Shown: positions 61,701-64,000 of the stretch, piece after piece
Layout of the letters: every line of letters starts with the position of its first letter
Position numbering within the stretch: the stretch's first letter is position 1
From: an uncultured Porphyromonadaceae bacterium
Lineage (GTDB): Bacteria > Bacteroidota > Bacteroidia > Bacteroidales > Muribaculaceae
Direction of reading: 5' to 3'
NCBI GenBank assembly: GCA_947177575.1
Contig: CAMWVA010000002.1
Span: 1-64,000, forward strand
DNA: 64,000 bases
Program-made: the position numbers and the translations under genes
Notes under the pieces: generated by a model
What the model was told of the DNA's origin: nothing
What the model saw: only the letters and a program-made list of their open reading frames with translations
The model's database searches: none

Positions 61701-62264
61701 CATCCTGATTCGGTTGCCAAGATAATCAAGGCTATTTTTCGCTATGTTGGAAATCTTTTTAATGATGATGAACTTAAGAAAGCAGATAATATAAAAGTGT
61801 CTTTCGTTGAAAAACCGAAAGAAGTAACTGCTGAAGGAGCTCTGATATCGCTTAACTATGGTAGTGAGGATGATGAAGAGGTAATTAATCCTAATCAGGA
61901 CACTTTCTATGGTTTTGAAGAAGAAGAGGTGTATAATAACACATCGTTGAGATATGGAAATCTGAATAACGATATACAGAGTAAAGTCATAAAGCTTTTC
62001 AAAAGTTTTCTTGATATGTTCGCTAAGGAAGATATTATAGATGCTTTAAGTGAAGTTGGACATGGCGTTGATAATGATATCATCACAAGATTACGTAATT
62101 GTGCAGATTCGAGTTATCGTCAGATGCAAAATTCCTCTAAGAAAGGCCAGCGAGATACTGATAAAGTTAAGGAACCGATGTTCTTCTGGCCTCTGAAGAA
62201 TTCATTATACGAGATAGGTAAAGAGATAGCAGAAGCAAGTATCAATAAATCAGGTGAAAAATGA
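58788..62264 (+). CDS. Second large actin/Hsp70-like ATPase (operon gene 7)
   Basis: The protein has 1158 residues and is cytosolic. Residues 1-605 are a long unrecognised region with many aromatic segments. The actin/Hsp70 core follows: phosphate-1 FGVDFGTTNTHVAYF near 612-626, phosphate-2 NIDIGGGTTDILYV near 822-835, and an adenosine-type motif SFTGMGSKYVQLI near 958. Both phosphate motifs are closer to the Hsp70 consensus than those of gene 2. The last 100 residues are acidic then helical. The start is 10 nt after gene 6; its end overlaps gene 8 by 4 nt. Confidence 0.78.
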   Translation: MPDNINGTDTQVAEAIKRNYFTNENPNAVYNTTGMHGVVGGSVDISQIEDGVTERGVGLGKLGSSMPTPMARLFLFATAFEQVNSLQSKNSHQGHIGIPDNEVRLVPTPYHDLVSEMLDMLEFTFKYGDHPDFHVERWDIGFEKQNLDRSEVDAHKDLGVALESAFSFGALQNRLPIFLFKWKNHVIGGTSPVSLVYTSANLRSVLNKNRFSFNGDAGNPLFTDQATPLHKRDKAFQSYIYKLYLNYLINSPVYLTGVARYIQDSGTTYSPGIYNAARRAPNFDGLPELKSKESGERVTLGSITFRHSDHSVKIDRSTTDYLLAPTATHYEKGEVGKKIPMILTKYGINGLKYVGDKNWLPGTHSIPGVLTPNIYDRTLPGFEKVKYPYLTVSDFFEDKIIEVSYDINRERFYTGCDDNINFLLPLKKIFFEYFKLSDLITENGRFTDMLKAEYDEEHEKLILELTLPLVHGRKITLTKTYDTSDQSKDKVDCYDSSHTFDFAVFPFYRLEPDRDQNVYNIMLGSSFNGVSLKFFELPVISNQGVEEVTAVVKRRSEKSRDKALLSTDHIHVDGPFSFIELTIQAENVSALVIPMFDIVNSNPTIVTNKYIFGVDFGTTNTHVAYFVGPVGVPIATADPFSYKEEDSQMVMFNSKSGAGEFVTFVTAAKREFVPLTIGETIKFPIRTATFQAAGRPNTLEMFFNTNIGFNYSEDISRASDYKTNIKWDRFDGLSHQRMQTFFTQMLWMMKNKSVLNGATADFTVIVTYPLSIRDSDRAIFKDAWRQAVTEVKGHIDIRYRTESVAPYYSHLAEMKYGEAYANIDIGGGTTDILYVNPQSGEACVFSAFFAADDLWNDGLDRSNMGRKKNGFITYYKETRRDRLGDRMTDVQNMIDSASSSADIINYLFANDSWTRLSETIKFSPRMIQLPVVHFSALMFYMAYAIHLAEFEVPHYISFTGMGSKYVQLISTHPDSVAKIIKAIFRYVGNLFNDDELKKADNIKVSFVEKPKEVTAEGALISLNYGSEDDEEVINPNQDTFYGFEEEEVYNNTSLRYGNLNNDIQSKVIKLFKSFLDMFAKEDIIDALSEVGHGVDNDIITRLRNCADSSYRQMQNSSKKGQRDTDKVKEPMFFWPLKNSLYEIGKEIAEASINKSGEK

Positions 62265-63100
62265 TCAGTATCACCGTTACCCAACAATCAGCAAACAATC
62301 GTGCTAAAGCTGTAGTTGCCGATAGTCCTTTAGCTTCTTCGCAGACCGAAACCGATACATTAGCTACTGTATCAAATACCGCAGTGCTAACCGATACAAC
62401 TTCTGTAACACAGACCACGCTTGCCACTCCACCTGAGAGTAAACAGGATGAAAGTGACAATACAGTTGCTTGGATTGGTGTGGGTGTGGGATTAGTAGTC
62501 GGTGTGATAGCGTGGAAGCTGATTTCAGACTTGAAGAAAAAGATTACTTTGCTTGCTAATAAGGTTGATAAGCTGACAGAAGAAAACCAGTTACTCAACG
62601 CCCATTTCAACGAGACTAATTATTCCCTGACCTCTCTTAACACTCGTCTGAGTAAAGTAGAAAGTACCACTTCTTACCTTCAAGATTTTTGGTATCAAAA
62701 TTCAATCTCGTCGAAAGTAAGTGAGTACGGCAACAGTAGTAACGAAAGAGAGCGGATATCATCACCTACGACACTGATCAGATATGCTACTTCACGGATG
62801 CCTGATGAATTGGGAGTATTACGCTTCTCGGAACGTTCGATGAGTGAGGAACCTTCGGAACAGAAAATGTTTATTTTGGAGTTGGATCCAGTTTCCGGTA
62901 CCGGGACTTATAAGATTAATCCCAAGGCTATGAATACCATACTTCAGGATCTTGATGTGTTCAAGAATTTTGTTAAACCGTTTTCTGTTACCGGGAATAT
63001 TACCGGTGCCACAGTTATTGATAAAGTTATTGGTAGAATTGTCAAGGACGGTCCGTATTGGGTAGTCGAGCAACCTCTTGAAATCACTTTAGTAAAATGA
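62261..63100 (+). CDS. Single-TM coiled-coil protein sharing a C-terminal domain with the next gene (operon gene 8)
   Basis: The protein has 279 residues. A Ser/Thr-rich N-terminus (residues 1-66) precedes a transmembrane segment near 68-88 (VAWIGVGVGLVVGVIAWKLI), then a Lys-rich coiled coil (SDLKKKITLLANKVDKLTEE) and a C-terminal domain at about 200-279. The basic residues after the membrane segment place the C-terminal part in the cytosol. The end GRIVKDGPYWVVEQPLEITL resembles the end of the 63226 protein. Translation is coupled to gene 7 by a 4-nt overlap. Family unknown. Confidence 0.72.
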   Translation: MISITVTQQSANNRAKAVVADSPLASSQTETDTLATVSNTAVLTDTTSVTQTTLATPPESKQDESDNTVAWIGVGVGLVVGVIAWKLISDLKKKITLLANKVDKLTEENQLLNAHFNETNYSLTSLNTRLSKVESTTSYLQDFWYQNSISSKVSEYGNSSNERERISSPTTLIRYATSRMPDELGVLRFSERSMSEEPSEQKMFILELDPVSGTGTYKINPKAMNTILQDLDVFKNFVKPFSVTGNITGATVIDKVIGRIVKDGPYWVVEQPLEITLVK

Positions 63101-63103
63101 AAA

Positions 63104-63205
63104 AGGGTGTGTCATAAATGACCTTTGTAAGAACCTGTTTTCAGTATGACAAAATATTGCTTAAAATACCATACTTCAGAGATATAGTTATTTAGGACAC
63201 ACCCT
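63104..63205. mobile_element. MITE-like element with 10-bp perfect (about 20-bp imperfect) inverted ends
   Basis: AGGGTGTGTC (63104-63113) is the exact reverse complement of GACACACCCT (63196-63205). Similarity continues inward: CATAAATGAC on the left against CCTAAATAAC read inward from the right. The 102-bp body has no frame. It begins 4 nt after the gene 8 stop and lies between two operon genes. The ends resemble those of common Bacteroidetes insertion sequences. No clear target duplication is seen in the A-rich flanks. Confidence 0.65.
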
Positions 63206-63225
63206 AAAATTTAAAAATAAAAGTT

Positions 63226-63792
63226 ATGACAGACATAGATAATGTACGTATTCCTATAGATAGTGAGGAATTTGCCAATGCATGGCGTATAGTTTCAGAA
63301 GCATTGCTACAACATATTCAGAGAGGAGGCGTTTTCCCCTTTCCTCCTGGTCAACCTTCTTCTAAGCAAACTATTGCAGGACAGACTGGTGAACAGACGA
63401 AGGAACTTGTAGATATCCTACCTTCAGAACCTCCTAAAAAAAGTGAAAGAAAAATTGTAGGAAATTACTATGCTGTAGACCCTCTTACAAACAGCAATAG
63501 AGAATACATTTTTAAACGACGTGGACTCAAAGAAGATCAGGATTCCAATCATCTTTATCACGTAATCTGTTTTGATGATAATACTTTCGAATTTGAACTA
63601 ATTCCTACTCTTGAGAAGGAAGGAAGAGAGAATTTCAAAAATTCCACAAAGAGAGAGGAATTCATTTTAGTCAATGGTCAGATAACACCTGACTGTCCTA
63701 TAAAAATTATCCACAAAGGAAAAGGAATATTTGATGGCCGTTTTTATAAAATCACTGAACCTGTAGAAGTAGATTTAACAGGAACAGAATAA
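63226..63792 (+). CDS. Small cytosolic protein, soluble partner of gene 8 (operon gene 9)
   Basis: The protein has 188 residues without signal or membrane segment. The N-terminal helix (SEEFANAWRIVSEALLQHIQ) is followed by a Pro/Lys linker and a beta-rich C-terminal domain of about 110 residues ending GKGIFDGRFYKITEPVEVDL. That ending shares with gene 8 the pattern G-[KR]-I-x-x-DG-x-[FY]-...-P-x-E-[IV]-x-L. Separated from gene 8 by the MITE-like element. Function unknown; possibly it competes with or joins gene 8 in the same interaction. Confidence 0.68.
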   Translation: MTDIDNVRIPIDSEEFANAWRIVSEALLQHIQRGGVFPFPPGQPSSKQTIAGQTGEQTKELVDILPSEPPKKSERKIVGNYYAVDPLTNSNREYIFKRRGLKEDQDSNHLYHVICFDDNTFEFELIPTLEKEGRENFKNSTKREEFILVNGQITPDCPIKIIHKGKGIFDGRFYKITEPVEVDLTGTE

Positions 63793-63820
63793 GAGGTAGG
63801 CTAACATCATACTGAAGAAT

Positions 63821-64000
63821 ATGAAAAAAATACTTCTGATAGCCGGTATCATTGTAGTTGTCATTTTTTTCGTAAAGAAGTGTCGTAGTGGCGAAAACGG
63901 AATTGATACCAATGATACTTCCATAGCCGGGTACACCGGTACAGTAAGTGAGATCAACGGCAATGTATTGACTTTAGTTTCTGGCCTTAATGCGCGCCTG
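63821..64000 (+). CDS. Partial gene for a membrane-anchored protein, cut by window end (operon gene 10)
   Basis: Sixty codons are visible from ATG 63821: MKKILLIAGIIVVVIFFVKK, an N-terminal membrane anchor, a short linker rich in Asn/Asp/Thr, then YTGTVSEINGNVLTLVSGL, the start of a beta-type domain. The frame is open at 64000. It follows gene 9 by 28 nt on the same strand and probably belongs to the same operon. Family cannot be judged. Confidence 0.65.
   Translation, partial: MKKILLIAGIIVVVIFFVKKCRSGENGIDTNDTSIAGYTGTVSEINGNVLTLVSGLNARL

Noticed and set aside
1-64000. tRNA or rRNA genes
   Set aside because: No cloverleaf or rRNA-like sequence was noticed in the intergenic regions.

Overview
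The window looks like chromosomal DNA from a gut-type Bacteroidales bacterium, most likely near Muribaculaceae/Prevotella/Bacteroides; this is inferred, since no rRNA gene is present. The evidence is: promoters of the Bacteroidetes type (TTTG, about 20 nt, then TAnnTTTG) with little Shine-Dalgarno; many secreted proteins with C-terminal tails like type IX secretion (Por) sorting domains; Omp28-family proteins; and a parA-parB-DUF5683-mltD cluster typical of the phylum.

Layout. 0.2-13 kb: secreted proteins (one with an apparent 1-nt frameshift in its signal peptide, one Omp28-like), a YoeB-type toxin-antitoxin pair, and two giant tandem paralogous surface proteins (about 1490 and 1570 aa) on the minus strand. 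13-19 kb: a MATE exporter, then chromosome partition genes parA and parB, a DUF5683 membrane protein and a LysM lytic transglycosylase. 19.4-30.4 kb: a second set of exported proteins (M6 metalloprotease, two more Omp28-like proteins, two beta-rich surface proteins) with an embedded TPR/transmembrane/AraC-type regulator and two palindromes that could be its operators. 30.6-34 kb: glutaminase, MFS transporter and asparaginase in one minus-strand operon. 34.3-39.4 kb: a soluble vWA protein, a Nudix/NrtR-like regulator with a repeated putative operator, alkaline phosphatase, and an ECF sigma factor between two small membrane proteins. 39.5-47.1 kb: an MsbA-like ABC exporter, a small acidic protein flanked by two kinds of tandem repeat, and a TolC-HlyD-permease-permease export operon without an ATPase gene.

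The most interesting part is 47.4-64 kb. A region able to form competing RNA hairpins precedes a long, tightly packed plus-strand operon of at least ten genes that runs off the window. It encodes two large proteins with actin/Hsp70-type ATPase signatures (1080 and 1158 aa), one tubulin/FtsZ-like GTPase candidate (539 aa), two vWA-type proteins predicted to face the periplasm (one with an intact MIDAS, one degenerate), a 937-aa membrane-anchored coiled-coil protein, and several small membrane or cytosolic proteins, two of which appear to share a C-terminal domain. I read this as a candidate envelope-spanning machine joining an actin-fold and a tubulin-fold NTPase to periplasmic vWA sensors. It resembles in spirit, but is not identical to, the published predictions of FtsZ-like/vWA membrane-remodelling gene clusters. 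A MITE-like element of about 100 bp sits inside this operon.

All functions are inferred from reading the sequence; no database search was run.
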